Notes: generated from the sequence alone by a model not told the origin. Counted from the stretch's first letter, positions 16,242-24,709 are shown. The stretch is DNA of 43,879 bases from Bdellovibrio sp. (GCA_013360185.1 JABWCO010000011.1:1-43879), one strand, 5' to 3'. A program made the numbers and translations.

Positions 16242-16280
16242 CTGAGAATCTAATAGCTTTTACCAAAACTCATATTTTCA

Positions 16281-16308
16281 TTGTTTCAGACGAGATTTTT
16301 CATATTAT
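16281..16308 (+). promoter_or_regulatory. Promoter for the tsx-like operon
   Basis: TTGTTT, 16 bases, TATTAT on the plus strand, about 28 bases before the ATG of the Tsx-like gene. Together with the riboswitch unit it accounts for most of the 335-base gene-free stretch 16001-16335. Confidence 0.5.
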
Positions 16309-16335
16309 GCGCAAAAAATCAGCCCCGGAGAGGTT

Positions 16336-17163
16336 ATGAATACTCAACTGCTTCGTTCGCTTGTTTTTGGAATCCTAGTAAGCCTTGGCTCTGTATGTTT
16401 AGCCGCAGGCGAAGAAGTTTCTGAAGACATCCACAAAAACGACTTCAAATGGTTTCAATTCAATATCATGCGCAGTATCGACAACAAGATCCCTTTTGGA
16501 AATCAACAAGACACATATCTTGAAATGGAATTTGGCGGCCGGTCGGGCATCTTCCAACTTTATGGCTATTTCGATGTGTTTGATATTTTTGACTCTAAAG
16601 ACAGCGATCGTCATGGCGGCGATAACTTTTTCGTTAAACTAGCTCCTCGTGCCTCTTTGAATGTCATGACCGGCAAAGACCTTTCAGTGGGCCCAGTCAA
16701 AGAGTGGTATATTTCTTCTTTATTTAATATTGGCGACAAAGATCTTTTTGAACAATACATCGGTGTCGGTTCGGACATTGAAGTTCCCGGTTTGGGCGTA
16801 GTCGGAGCCAACTTAATGGCTCGCTATGTGCGCGAAAATTATGGTGCGGCAAACGTTAGAAAATGGGATGGCTATATTCTTTCTACGAACTGGTTTAAGC
16901 CATTTTATCACTTCGCCAACTCTAGCTTCATCACCTACCAAGGGTACTTGGATTATAAATTCAGAGCGACAGCAATTTCTGACGACAACGATCGCGCTGA
17001 AACTTCACTAGAGTGGTTCAACGGATTTTACTGGCATTCAAGTCGCTATGCTGTGGGATACGGTGCAAAACTTTACAAAGACATGGCTTTACTTAAAGAC
17101 GGCGGCTTTGCCGGTCAAACTTCAGGCATCGGTCACTACCTTTCAATTACTTATAAATTCTAG
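16336..17163 (+). CDS. tsx: Tsx-like nucleoside-specific outer membrane channel
   Basis: A 275-residue outer membrane beta-barrel. It has a signal peptide (about 1-24, ending CLAAG), alternating aromatic/hydrophobic strands, and a C-terminal phenylalanine in YLSITYKF, the sorting signature of barrels. The N-terminal part (DFKWFQFNIMRSIDN) and the motif EMEFGGRSGIFQLYGYFDVF resemble the Tsx/OmpK family, which lets nucleosides cross the outer membrane. GGAGAGG precedes the ATG. Nine bases separate it from an exported HAD phosphatase, suggesting joint use in nucleotide breakdown and uptake. Substrate is inferred from the family. Confidence 0.8.
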   Translation: MNTQLLRSLVFGILVSLGSVCLAAGEEVSEDIHKNDFKWFQFNIMRSIDNKIPFGNQQDTYLEMEFGGRSGIFQLYGYFDVFDIFDSKDSDRHGGDNFFVKLAPRASLNVMTGKDLSVGPVKEWYISSLFNIGDKDLFEQYIGVGSDIEVPGLGVVGANLMARYVRENYGAANVRKWDGYILSTNWFKPFYHFANSSFITYQGYLDYKFRATAISDDNDRAETSLEWFNGFYWHSSRYAVGYGAKLYKDMALLKDGGFAGQTSGIGHYLSITYKF

Positions 17164-17172
17164 GAGCTGATA

Positions 17173-18057
17173 ATGAAACAAATCACGGCGTTCGTTCTTT
17201 TATTAAGCTTTGCGTTCCAAGCCTTAGCTTCGGAAAAAGTGCAAATCACCAGCATGTCGACGGTTGCAGAAAAAGTGCAAGAGCTGCGCAAGCAATACAC
17301 TGCGGAAGAAATCTTGGTTGTCTTTGATATCGACAACACTCTTTTGACGACCGAAATAGACTTAGGCGGTGACGCCTGGTTTATCTGGCAAGAAGAAAAA
17401 CTTAAAAACAAAGACACTCAAGATCTTGTTGCTGCGGACTTTAATGGTCTTTTACGAGTTCAAGGCTACCTTTACAGCCTAGGGCAAATGCGTCCCCCTG
17501 AAACAATGACACCTGAAATGGTTCGCTTGTTTCAAACTCAAGGTCACCCTGTATTTATGCTGACTTCTCGTGGCGCTGAATTCCAAAACTTCACGCAACG
17601 TGAATTGGAGAGAAACGGTTACAATGCCGCAGCAACAGCTCCAGGCCCTCAGGGTGGCTATGCAAGTCGCTTCTTGCCTTATGACATCAACGCGCCAGAA
17701 AAAGCGTGCTTACTTGCTGATGAACTTAAAGCCTGGGGTTTGAAAGAATCTAAGCCTTCTGTTTACGAAGACGGTGTGTTTTATACTTCAGGCCAACACA
17801 AAGGGGCGATGTTAAGATCCATCCTTTGCAAAGTTCGCAAAACATACCCCGCAATCGTATTCGTGGATGACACTGAAAAACACGTCGACCGTGTTTTAAA
17901 AGCTTACGAGGCTTACAACACGAATGTGCTTTCAATGCGCTATGGAGCTATGGATGGACAAGTGATTGGCTTTCAAAAGTCTGACAAACGTGAGGCCATT
18001 GAAGGCTGGGCGAAAATCAAGGCCGCTTTAGAAGCAGTCTTTGGTCGCAGTTTCTAA
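17173..18057 (+). CDS. Exported HAD-family phosphatase (DUF2608-like)
   Basis: A 294-residue protein with a signal peptide (about 1-19, cleavage after ALA). It has the HAD motifs in order: I, VFDIDNTLL around residue 53; II, VFMLTSRGAEF around 132; III, a lysine in QHKGAMLRSI; IV, IVFVDDTEKHVD around 235. These residues support a metal-dependent phosphatase acting in the periplasm. The family resembles DUF2608, whose substrate is not established. It is cotranscribed with the Tsx-like channel (AGGAG between them), so a nucleotide or other organic phosphate from prey or environment is a reasonable guess. A strong terminator follows. Confidence 0.75.
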   Translation: MKQITAFVLLLSFAFQALASEKVQITSMSTVAEKVQELRKQYTAEEILVVFDIDNTLLTTEIDLGGDAWFIWQEEKLKNKDTQDLVAADFNGLLRVQGYLYSLGQMRPPETMTPEMVRLFQTQGHPVFMLTSRGAEFQNFTQRELERNGYNAAATAPGPQGGYASRFLPYDINAPEKACLLADELKAWGLKESKPSVYEDGVFYTSGQHKGAMLRSILCKVRKTYPAIVFVDDTEKHVDRVLKAYEAYNTNVLSMRYGAMDGQVIGFQKSDKREAIEGWAKIKAALEAVFGRSF

Positions 18058-18072
18058 CATTAAAATGAAAAA

Positions 18073-18104
18073 GGGAGAGGGTCTAAATCCCTCTCCCTTT
18101 TTTT
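18073..18104 (+). terminator. Intrinsic terminator after the tsx-phosphatase operon
   Basis: GGGAGAGGG pairs with CCCTCTCCC across a seven-base loop and is followed by seven T residues. It separates this operon from the convergent pirin gene. Confidence 0.93.
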
Positions 18105-18118
18105 ATTGTGTGAATACC

Positions 18119-18820
18119 TTAGTGCAGATCAAATAGTAAAAATTCAGTCTCTTGCAGAGCTTTAATTTTCACGGCCCCTTCTTCTTGAATAGCGAGGGCG
18201 TCTCCTGACTTTAACAATTTGCCATTCACTTCGACCTCGCCCTCCGCTAATTGCAACCAACCACCGCGACCTGGGCGGAAGATAAATTCTCTCTCCGTGC
18301 CAGCTTCAAATACAGACGCATAAAGATCTACGTCCTGATGGATTTTTTGACTTTCATCGCGCCCATCTTTAGACACCAGCAACTTAAATTGATTCAATTT
18401 CTGCTCCCGCGTGAAGGACTGCTGTGTATAACCTGGCTTCGCCCCTACTGTGTCAGGCACAATCCAAATTTGAAAAAGACGAAGGTCGTCTGTTTTTGAC
18501 GGATTGTATTCACTGTGCCGGATGCCAGTTCCGGCATGCATGGTTTGAATTTCACCCGCGGTGATCTGCCCCACGTTGCCTAGGCTGTCGCGGTGTTCAA
18601 CCGTGCCACTTAACACGTAGGTGATAATTTCCATGTCGCGATGAGGATGCAAAGGAAATCCTGAGTCCTTCGCAATCCAATCCTGGTTGATCACACGCAA
18701 GTCACGAAAACCCATAAATTGGGGATCATAGTATTCGCTAAATGAAAACGTATGGCGTGACTTCAACCAACCACCAAATTCCGCATAACCTCGGTCTTCT
18801 GATTTACGTAGATATAACAT
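18119..18820 (-). CDS. Pirin-family bicupin protein (YhaK type)
   Basis: A 233-residue cytosolic protein with two cupin barrels. The N-terminal cupin carries the metal ligands in HPHRDMEIITYVLSG and, later, MHAGTGIRHSEYN; the C-terminal cupin is more degenerate. Pirins of this type include quercetinase-like dioxygenases and redox-sensitive proteins, but the natural substrate is usually unknown. The start is the ATG after AAAGGAGAG; the longer frame runs through the operator region. It diverges from a LysR regulator, which most likely controls it. Confidence 0.9.
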   Translation of the reverse strand: MLYLRKSEDRGYAEFGGWLKSRHTFSFSEYYDPQFMGFRDLRVINQDWIAKDSGFPLHPHRDMEIITYVLSGTVEHRDSLGNVGQITAGEIQTMHAGTGIRHSEYNPSKTDDLRLFQIWIVPDTVGAKPGYTQQSFTREQKLNQFKLLVSKDGRDESQKIHQDVDLYASVFEAGTEREFIFRPGRGGWLQLAEGEVEVNGKLLKSGDALAIQEEGAVKIKALQETEFLLFDLH

Positions 18821-18873
18821 AACCAACTCTCCTTTCACAGTATCGTAACTTCCACTAGTGTACAAAACTAGAC

Positions 18874-18926
18874 GATCTAAAAAAATTATAATTTTTCTAT
18901 TAACATGATCTAAAAATATGATAATC
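18874..18926. promoter_or_regulatory. Direct repeat between pirin and lysR, candidate operator
   Basis: GATCTAAAAA occurs at 18874 and again at 18907, each followed by an AT-rich tract with ATAAT-like sequence. The 33-base interval is three helical turns. Two phased sites in a LysR-type divergent region fit tetramer binding; the assignment is inferred. Confidence 0.4.
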
Positions 18927-18936
18927 TTTGCAGCAG

Positions 18937-19812
18937 ATGACATTGGATCAATTGCAAGTACTTCAGACAATTGTTAAATCCGGAAGCTTTCGCGCAGCTT
19001 CGCAGGAGCTGCATCGCGCGCAAAGTGCGGTCAGCTATGCCATTCGTTCTTTGGAATCTGAGTTGGGGTTTAAACTTTTCGACCGCGACCAATACCGACC
19101 GCAACTGACACTGCAAGGGCGCGCCTTCTTAAAGAGGGCCGATGATTTGATCTTTCAGTTCACAGAACTGGAAGAAACTGCTGAGTTTTTGAAAAGAGGA
19201 CATGAACCCGTCATCCGTTTGGCCGTCAGTGCACTGTGGCCCCTCCCGTCTCTGATCAGCGCACTGAAGGAGTTTTCCAGCCGGTTCCCACAAACGGAAG
19301 TCAAAATTATTCATGACATGCTCAGTAACGACGAACAACTTTTGGAGGACCGTGCCGATCTTTCCTTAGGGACGCTGTACAACGAATCCAGTCTGCTCAT
19401 TGCCGAGGAGCTGTTTCCGGTCACAATGATTTCTGTATGCGCGCGCAATCATCCTCTGACAAAAATTAAAGGCAAGGTTTCCGAACAAGAGCTTGGCAAA
19501 CACCGTCAGGTGATTATTTCGACGACCGTGAAGACGTCCAACCGTTCTGCTGGCATCGTTAATCCTGACAATATCATCAGCGTGCAGGACTACCTCACTA
19601 AAAAAGCCTTTTTGCGCGAAGGACTGGGCTGGGGCCGCATGCCCCAACATATGATCAAAGAAGAAATCAAGGATAAAAGCCTTGTGACACTGACGCATAA
19701 TCCCCATGTCATCCGAACCCACATTGCGCGTCACTCACAACGGGAGTTGGGTCCCTGCGGTAAATTTCTGTGGGACTACTTTTCAAATAGACAAAAGGGT
19801 AAGCTTAAATAG
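18937..19812 (+). CDS. LysR-family transcriptional regulator
   Basis: A 291-residue regulator. The N-terminal winged helix is clear (LDQLQVLQTIVKSGSFRAAS, then RAQSAVSYAIRSLESELG), followed by the linker helix and a periplasmic-binding-protein-like effector domain (from about residue 90). The ATG at MTLDQL is chosen; an in-frame TTG lies three codons upstream and neither has a strong ribosome site. It diverges from the pirin gene, the usual arrangement for a LysR regulator and its target. The effector is unknown. Confidence 0.92.
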   Translation: MTLDQLQVLQTIVKSGSFRAASQELHRAQSAVSYAIRSLESELGFKLFDRDQYRPQLTLQGRAFLKRADDLIFQFTELEETAEFLKRGHEPVIRLAVSALWPLPSLISALKEFSSRFPQTEVKIIHDMLSNDEQLLEDRADLSLGTLYNESSLLIAEELFPVTMISVCARNHPLTKIKGKVSEQELGKHRQVIISTTVKTSNRSAGIVNPDNIISVQDYLTKKAFLREGLGWGRMPQHMIKEEIKDKSLVTLTHNPHVIRTHIARHSQRELGPCGKFLWDYFSNRQKGKLK

Positions 19813-19866
19813 AATAACGTCGACTTTTACAAATGAAAATACTCTTCCTGAACAATGAGGTTCGTC

Positions 19867-20661
19867 ATGCAGCAATACCACGATTTATTAAATGACGTTT
19901 TAAAGAACGGCGTAAAAAAAGAAGACCGCACCGGCACCGGCACGATTTCAATGTTCGGTTATCAAATGCGCTATAACTTGCAAGAGGGCTTTCCGCTTTT
20001 AACCACTAAAAAATTGCACACCCGCTCAATCTTTCACGAGCTGTTGTGGTTTCTAAAAGGTGAAACTAATATTAAATATTTACATGATAACAAAGTGACC
20101 ATCTGGGATGAGTGGGCTGATGAGAATGGCAACTTAGGCCCGGTGTATGGCAAACAATGGCGCTCGTGGGAAACCGCTGACGGACGCACGATTGACCAGA
20201 TTTCTAATGTTGTTGATCAGATCAAAAGGAATCCGAACTCTCGGCGCATGTTGGTCGTGGCGTTTAACCCAGGCGACGTTGAAAAAATGGCGCTGCCACC
20301 ATGTCATGCTTTTTTCCAGTTTTACGTTGCTAACGGCAAACTGTCTTGTCAGCTTTATCAACGAAGCGCAGATATCTTTTTAGGCGTTCCATTTAATATC
20401 GCAAGCTACGCCTTATTAACACATATGATCGCACAAGTATGTGACTTGGGGGTTGGGGACTTTGTCCATACTCTGGGCGATGCTCACTTGTATTTGAATC
20501 ACTTGGAACAGGCGCAAACACAGTTAGCCCGTGAATTTCGCCCCTTGCCGCAACTGAAATTAAATCCGACCAAGAAAGATCTTTTTGATTTCACGTATGA
20601 AGATATTGAAATCGTAGGTTATGACCCGCATCCCGCAATCAAAGCTCCGGTGGCTGTATGA
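19867..20661 (+). CDS. thyA: Thymidylate synthase ThyA
   Basis: Methylates dUMP to dTMP using methylene-tetrahydrofolate. From the ATG after GAGG ([12 protein letters not shown]) it is 264 residues, the same length as E. coli ThyA. Diagnostic segments are [16 protein letters not shown], the catalytic cysteine in [12 protein letters not shown], and the substrate-binding [20 protein letters not shown]. Its stop overlaps the folA start in ATGA, coupling thymidylate synthesis to regeneration of the folate it oxidises. Confidence 0.98.
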   Translation: MQQYHDLLNDVLKNGVKKEDRTGTGTISMFGYQMRYNLQEGFPLLTTKKLHTRSIFHELLWFLKGETNIKYLHDNKVTIWDEWADENGNLGPVYGKQWRSWETADGRTIDQISNVVDQIKRNPNSRRMLVVAFNPGDVEKMALPPCHAFFQFYVANGKLSCQLYQRSADIFLGVPFNIASYALLTHMIAQVCDLGVGDFVHTLGDAHLYLNHLEQAQTQLAREFRPLPQLKLNPTKKDLFDFTYEDIEIVGYDPHPAIKAPVAV

Positions 20662-21167
20662 TTTTAACCCACATCGTTGCTTGCTCTGAAAATAATGTGA
20701 TCGGGAGCGACGGCGGTTTGCCGTGGAGCTTGCCCGAGGACATGAAGTTTTTCAGAGACACAACGAAGGGACATATCATGATTATGGGACGCAAGACTTT
20801 TGCGTCTTTTAACGGACGTGCTTTGCCGAATCGTTATCACATCGTCATCACACGAGATCCAAAATCTCAAATTTTCCAATCGACCGAAAGCAGCCCCGTG
20901 GTGTTCGTAAGCTCAATTGAAGAAGCCATCGCCCACGCTAAGCCTTTAACCGCTCGATGGGGCGACGAGGTTTTCATTATTGGCGGCGGAGAAATCTATA
21001 AACAGAGCCTCCCCCTGACCGATAAAATCTATTTGACGCGCATTCATCAACAATTCCAGGGGGACACCGTTTACCCAGAAATTGATGAAAAAGTATTCAA
21101 CTTAGCCCAGCGTCGTGACGTCGAAACGCCTATATCTTTTTCGTTTTTGACGTACTTGCGCAAATAG
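20658..21167 (+). CDS. folA: Dihydrofolate reductase
   Basis: Reduces dihydrofolate, the product of ThyA, to tetrahydrofolate with NADPH. The 169 residues contain the start [18 protein letters not shown], the catalytic acid in [21 protein letters not shown], and the NADPH site [13 protein letters not shown]. It overlaps the thyA stop by four bases. Confidence 0.97.
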   Translation: MILTHIVACSENNVIGSDGGLPWSLPEDMKFFRDTTKGHIMIMGRKTFASFNGRALPNRYHIVITRDPKSQIFQSTESSPVVFVSSIEEAIAHAKPLTARWGDEVFIIGGGEIYKQSLPLTDKIYLTRIHQQFQGDTVYPEIDEKVFNLAQRRDVETPISFSFLTYLRK

Positions 21168-21206
21168 ACTCTAGACCCTGTCGCATTTTGAGATTTTATT
21201 TTTTGG

Positions 21207-21242
21207 ACTCTACGGATGGAGCTTTTGCTCCGAAAATAGAGT
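21207..21242 (+). other. Two-tier hairpin upstream of the PilZ gene
   Basis: ACTCTA (21207) pairs with TAGAGT (21237), and inside it GGAGC (21218) pairs with GCTCC (21227) around a TTTT loop; the two stems are separated by a symmetric 5x5 internal loop. No T tract follows, so it is not a typical terminator. It ends 27 bases before the PilZ start and may be a leader structure or processing site. Confidence 0.45.
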
Positions 21243-21269
21243 ATGACCTTGAAGTCCTTGGAGTCTCCC

Positions 21270-21575
21270 ATGAGTGCGGCGAAACGTTTTCAGACAAAAG
21301 AAACAGCGCATATCGAAGTGTACGGACACATGGGGATCGTTGTCGCCAATCTTCGCAATCTTTCACAAACTGGCGCCTTCCTAGAGGTTTCCACTGGCAG
21401 CTACGTTCCCAAAAAAGGCGATCTCTTAAATATGACAGTGGCCCTACGTGCTCCTCAACGGACTCACAATGTCGCCGCCGAAGTCGTCTGGAGCAAAGGC
21501 TTAGGACTGGGCATTTGCTTTATTAACAAAGATGAAATCCTTGAAAGAATGATGGCCAAAGGAAGTTCATTCTAA
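21270..21575 (+). CDS. PilZ-domain protein
   Basis: A 101-residue single-domain protein. It fits the PilZ barrel: MSAAKRFQTKETAHIEV at the start, the NxSxxG motif in NLSQTGAFLEV, and AEVVWSKGLGLGICFIN near the end. PilZ proteins bind cyclic di-GMP through RxxxR plus D/NxSxxG. Here the first motif reads RFQTK, with lysine in place of the second arginine, so binding could be weakened or lost. The ATG after GGAG is used rather than one nine codons upstream. It is followed by murB after 15 bases, probably in one transcript. Confidence 0.8.
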   Translation: MSAAKRFQTKETAHIEVYGHMGIVVANLRNLSQTGAFLEVSTGSYVPKKGDLLNMTVALRAPQRTHNVAAEVVWSKGLGLGICFINKDEILERMMAKGSSF

Positions 21576-21590
21576 TAAACTCTTCCCATC

Positions 21591-22604
21591 ATGCAGGTCC
21601 ACACACAGTTTGATTTAAGCTCACTTAATACACTTCATTTGCGCTCCTCTGCTGAGCACTTTGTGGACCTATCATCACCTGAAACCCTGCAATCTCTTCT
21701 TAACGACCCCAGCCTGCGTAAGCTGCGCTGGAATATCTTAGGCGGCGGCAGCAACCTGGTTTTGCCGGCGATGGTGCAAGGACTGGTTTTAAAGATTTCC
21801 AATCAAGGCAAAGAACTTGTTCATGAAGATGCGAACTTCTGGTTTGTAAAAGTTCAAGCCGGAGAAAACTGGCATGAGTTCGTACAGTGGACTTTGCAAA
21901 ATGGCTACTGGGGCCTAGAAAATCTTTCTTTGATTCCCGGCACCGCCGGCGCCGCCCCTATTCAAAACATTGGTGCTTATGGGGTGGAAGTCAAAGACAC
22001 CTTGTGGGAAGTTTCGTGTTTTGATTTACATTCCGGCACACTAAAAAATTTTTTGAATAAAGAATGCCAGTTTGCTTACCGCGACAGTTTTTTTAAAAAT
22101 GCCGGAGCCGGAAAATACATAGTCTGGGATGTTACCTTTCGCCTGCCCAAAAAAAACACTCTGCACCTAGAATACGGCGACATAAAAAAGGAACTCGAAC
22201 GCAAGCAGGCGGCAGCAACTCCGCGCTCGATTGCCGAGGCCGTCATTCACATTCGCCAAACAAAACTGCCAGATCCAAAAGTCATCGGCAATGCGGGAAG
22301 TTTTTTTAAAAATCCGATCGTCTCTGAACAGCAACGCAACTTATTGCTGCAGCAATTTCCGAACCTAGTGAGCTTTCCCTATCAGACGGGTGAATATAAG
22401 TTAGCAGCAGGCTGGTTGATTGATCAAGCCGGCTGGAAAGGCAAAAAACTTGGCCCCGTGGGCATGTATGAAAAGCAAGCTCTGGTGCTAGTGAATCACG
22501 GTGGGGCTGCCGCAGATGACGTCTGGAAATTGGCAGCAGAAGTTGTCAGCGATGTTAAAAATAAATTTGCTGTGCAAATCGATCCGGAGCCAATTCGTTG
22601 GTAG
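21591..22604 (+). CDS. murB: MurB, UDP-N-acetylenolpyruvoylglucosamine reductase
   Basis: Reduces UDP-GlcNAc-enolpyruvate to UDP-MurNAc with NADPH and FAD. The 337 residues correspond to the type I (E. coli-like) enzyme. Visible are the FAD site WNILGGGSNLVL, LIPGTAGAAPIQNIGAYGVEV, the long insert YRDSFFKN, the catalytic serine in NAGSFFKNP, and the C-terminal loop region. In many genomes murB sits with murC and ddl in the division cluster; here it is about 9 kb from rsmH beside a PilZ gene. Confidence 0.96.
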   Translation: MQVHTQFDLSSLNTLHLRSSAEHFVDLSSPETLQSLLNDPSLRKLRWNILGGGSNLVLPAMVQGLVLKISNQGKELVHEDANFWFVKVQAGENWHEFVQWTLQNGYWGLENLSLIPGTAGAAPIQNIGAYGVEVKDTLWEVSCFDLHSGTLKNFLNKECQFAYRDSFFKNAGAGKYIVWDVTFRLPKKNTLHLEYGDIKKELERKQAAATPRSIAEAVIHIRQTKLPDPKVIGNAGSFFKNPIVSEQQRNLLLQQFPNLVSFPYQTGEYKLAAGWLIDQAGWKGKKLGPVGMYEKQALVLVNHGGAAADDVWKLAAEVVSDVKNKFAVQIDPEPIRW

Positions 22605-22621
22605 CTCCCCCCTTGCAAGCT

Positions 22622-22639
22622 TCTAGACCATAGTCTAGA
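22622..22639. repeat. Perfect palindrome upstream of the M14 carboxypeptidase gene
   Basis: TCTAGAC, four bases, GTCTAGA. No T tract follows, so it is a poor terminator for murB. It lies 84 bases before the carboxypeptidase start and could be a protein-binding site. Confidence 0.4.
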
Positions 22640-22722
22640 GATGCTTAAATATCCCCCAGTAAAGATTGTGCCATACCACTCGAGAATGATTTGCTGATTG
22701 GCAAGCACCCAAGGAGGGGTTC

Positions 22723-23964
22723 ATGAACGTTAAGAAAATACTTGCGACCACGGTAGCCTTTGCCGCAATGACTTTGTTGCCGATGCACCACGCTTACACT
22801 ATCGACACCACTCAATACTGGATGAAAGTTCGCGCAAAGGACAAATTCGAGCGCAGCGTGATCGCGGATTTGGGCGTCTCCATTGAAACCACCCGCGAAG
22901 ACTTCGTTATCGGCCTGGGCAGCTTGGAAGAAAAAAATAAACTTGAAGCCTTAGGTTTGCTGGAAGTTAGCTTCCCATTGACCCAAGAGATGGACTTCCC
23001 TAAAGAGGACGCTGCTTTCCACAACTATGCCGAAATGACCGAAAAACTGCGCAACCTAACCACTCAATATGCGCAAATTGCACAAATGAGTTCTATTGGA
23101 AAAACCTTGGAGGGGCGTGATATTTGGGCCGTACGAATTTCTGGGGATTTAGCTCACGCTGATAACTTACCGGCAACCATCTTCATGGGTGGTCACCACG
23201 CTCGTGAACACTTGTCGATCGAACTACCGATTTATTATATCGAATACTTGCTAACAGAGTATCAACAAGGTAATCCACGCGTGCAGCGTTTGGTGAATTC
23301 TCGCGATATCCACTTTGTACCGATGGTGAATCCCGACGGTGCGGAATACGACATCGCCTCTGGCAACTATAAATCATGGAGAAAAAACCGTGCGCGCAAT
23401 AACGGTGGCACTTATGGCGTCGACCTAAATCGTAACTATGCTTATGGTTGGGGCGGTGGTGGCGCTAGCACCAGTCCAAACAGCGAAACCTTCCGCGGGC
23501 CAAATGCCTTCAGTGAACCAGAGACTCAAGCAATTAAAAAGTACGTAGAAAGCCACGAAAATATCACCGTTCTTTTATCTTTCCATACTTACTCGCAACT
23601 TATTCTTTATCCCTGGGGCCATGTTTACGACAGCATCGCCAACACGCGCGACAAACAGGTGCATGAAGTAATGGCCAAGAAGATGTCCGAATGGAATGGC
23701 TACACTCCTCAGCAATCATCCGAGCTGTACATCGCCAGCGGGGATACGACGGATTGGTCCTATGGAGAACATAAAATCATTTCTTTCACTTTTGAACTAG
23801 ATCCGGGTAATAGCGGCTGGGGCTCTGGCGGATTTTACCCAGGTGCCAAAGTAATTCCTGAAGTGCAGCAAAAGAATCTTGAGCCCGTATTATATTTGAT
23901 CGAGCACTCCGACAACCCTTACCGGGTCATCGACAACGGCAACGGTCCCATTTTTAAGCCCTAG
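22723..23964 (+). CDS. Secreted M14-family zinc carboxypeptidase
   Basis: A 413-residue exported metallopeptidase. Signal peptide (about 1-26), then a propeptide-like region to about 105, then the M14 catalytic domain. Zinc ligands are in MGGHHAREH (HxxE) and the later histidine in LSFHTYSQLI; the catalytic glutamate is in SFTFELDPG. VDLNRNYAYGW is the substrate-carboxylate-binding signature. It should remove C-terminal residues from peptides outside the cytoplasm, consistent with digestion of protein from prey or the environment. A strong AAGGAGGGG ribosome site precedes the start. Confidence 0.92.
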   Translation: MNVKKILATTVAFAAMTLLPMHHAYTIDTTQYWMKVRAKDKFERSVIADLGVSIETTREDFVIGLGSLEEKNKLEALGLLEVSFPLTQEMDFPKEDAAFHNYAEMTEKLRNLTTQYAQIAQMSSIGKTLEGRDIWAVRISGDLAHADNLPATIFMGGHHAREHLSIELPIYYIEYLLTEYQQGNPRVQRLVNSRDIHFVPMVNPDGAEYDIASGNYKSWRKNRARNNGGTYGVDLNRNYAYGWGGGGASTSPNSETFRGPNAFSEPETQAIKKYVESHENITVLLSFHTYSQLILYPWGHVYDSIANTRDKQVHEVMAKKMSEWNGYTPQQSSELYIASGDTTDWSYGEHKIISFTFELDPGNSGWGSGGFYPGAKVIPEVQQKNLEPVLYLIEHSDNPYRVIDNGNGPIFKP

Positions 23965-23998
23965 ACTTAGAGCTAGGCACGAAAGATCTTGATCTTAG

Positions 23999-24039
23999 CT
24001 CCCAAGCAGAGCACAAGCATGCTATAGTTCACTTGGGAG
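23999..24039 (+). promoter_or_regulatory. Extended -10 promoter flanked by an inverted repeat, upstream of the FNR-type regulator
   Basis: TGCTATAGT (extended -10; hexamer 24023-24028) lies 17 bases before the ATG of the regulator. CTCCCAAG at 23999-24006 and its inverse CTTGGGAG at 24032-24039 flank it, 33 bases apart. The first arm sits near -35 and the second overlaps the start region and the ribosome site GGGAG. This could be an operator; the regulator itself is one candidate, though the arms are not FNR-like. Confidence 0.4.
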
Positions 24040-24045
24040 TTTCAC

Positions 24046-24690
24046 ATGAAAGATAAACCAACCGACAATTGTCCGATTTGCTCTACTCAAGAAGAGAAGA
24101 TTACAGGGCAAATCATTCCCCTTCTGCAAAGAAAAACTTACCCCAAAAATTCGCAAATCTTTGAACAAGAAGGTGCCTCCACCGGACTTTATCTTATTCA
24201 AAAAGGTTCGGTTAAAATCTCCAAAGTATCGCCCGGGGGTAAAGAAATGCTCATCGAAATTTTGGGCCCCGGAAAGACTTTCGGCGAAGCTGGGATCTTA
24301 GGGCAAAATAAAAATGCCGATAGCGCCACGGCTTGTGATGACTCAGATATCTTCTATCTTCCCAAGGCAGAGTTTCAGCAAGTCTTAGCCAAACACCCCG
24401 AACTATATCAATCCGTCGTACAATCTTTGATTCGCTGGATGGACAAATTGCATTTGGTTATTGAAAATATCAGCCTGGCTTCAGCCAAAGACCGAGTGTG
24501 GTCGTACCTATGCCGCTTACAAAGTGAGCAAAATCGCCCCCTGCTGCATTTAAGTGGAAAAAAGCATGAAGTCGCCTTAATGCTGGGGCTGCGCCCGGAA
24601 ACCTTTTCGCGCACATTGGCAGAGCTTGAATCTGAAGGCTTGATAAAGATGAACCACAAACAAATTCAAATGCTCGCAAGCCCTAAGTAA
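24046..24690 (+). CDS. Crp/FNR-family regulator with FNR-type recognition helix
   Basis: A 214-residue regulator with an N-terminal cyclic-nucleotide-like barrel (LYLIQKGSVKISKVSPGGKEM, GPGKTFGEAGILG), a dimer helix and a C-terminal winged helix. The recognition helix contains ETFSR (185-189), the ExxSR pattern that in FNR contacts TTGAT half-sites. It is therefore the best candidate to bind the TTGAT-N4-ATCAA boxes before nnrS, norC and nirK. Cysteines are C9, C12, C97 and C156. The N-terminal CxxC recalls FNR, but the position equivalent to FNR Cys122 appears to be phenylalanine, so an iron-sulphur cluster is doubtful. A DNR/NnrR-like NO sensor is equally possible. Confidence 0.88.
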   Translation: MKDKPTDNCPICSTQEEKITGQIIPLLQRKTYPKNSQIFEQEGASTGLYLIQKGSVKISKVSPGGKEMLIEILGPGKTFGEAGILGQNKNADSATACDDSDIFYLPKAEFQQVLAKHPELYQSVVQSLIRWMDKLHLVIENISLASAKDRVWSYLCRLQSEQNRPLLHLSGKKHEVALMLGLRPETFSRTLAELESEGLIKMNHKQIQMLASPK

Positions 24691-24709
24691 TAACTTACTG
24701 CATACCTTT

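Noticed and set aside
24046-24690. Naming the regulator a true oxygen-sensing FNR with a [4Fe-4S] cluster
   Set aside because: Only an N-terminal CxxC is present and the position equivalent to FNR Cys122 is not cysteine, so a cluster cannot be supported.
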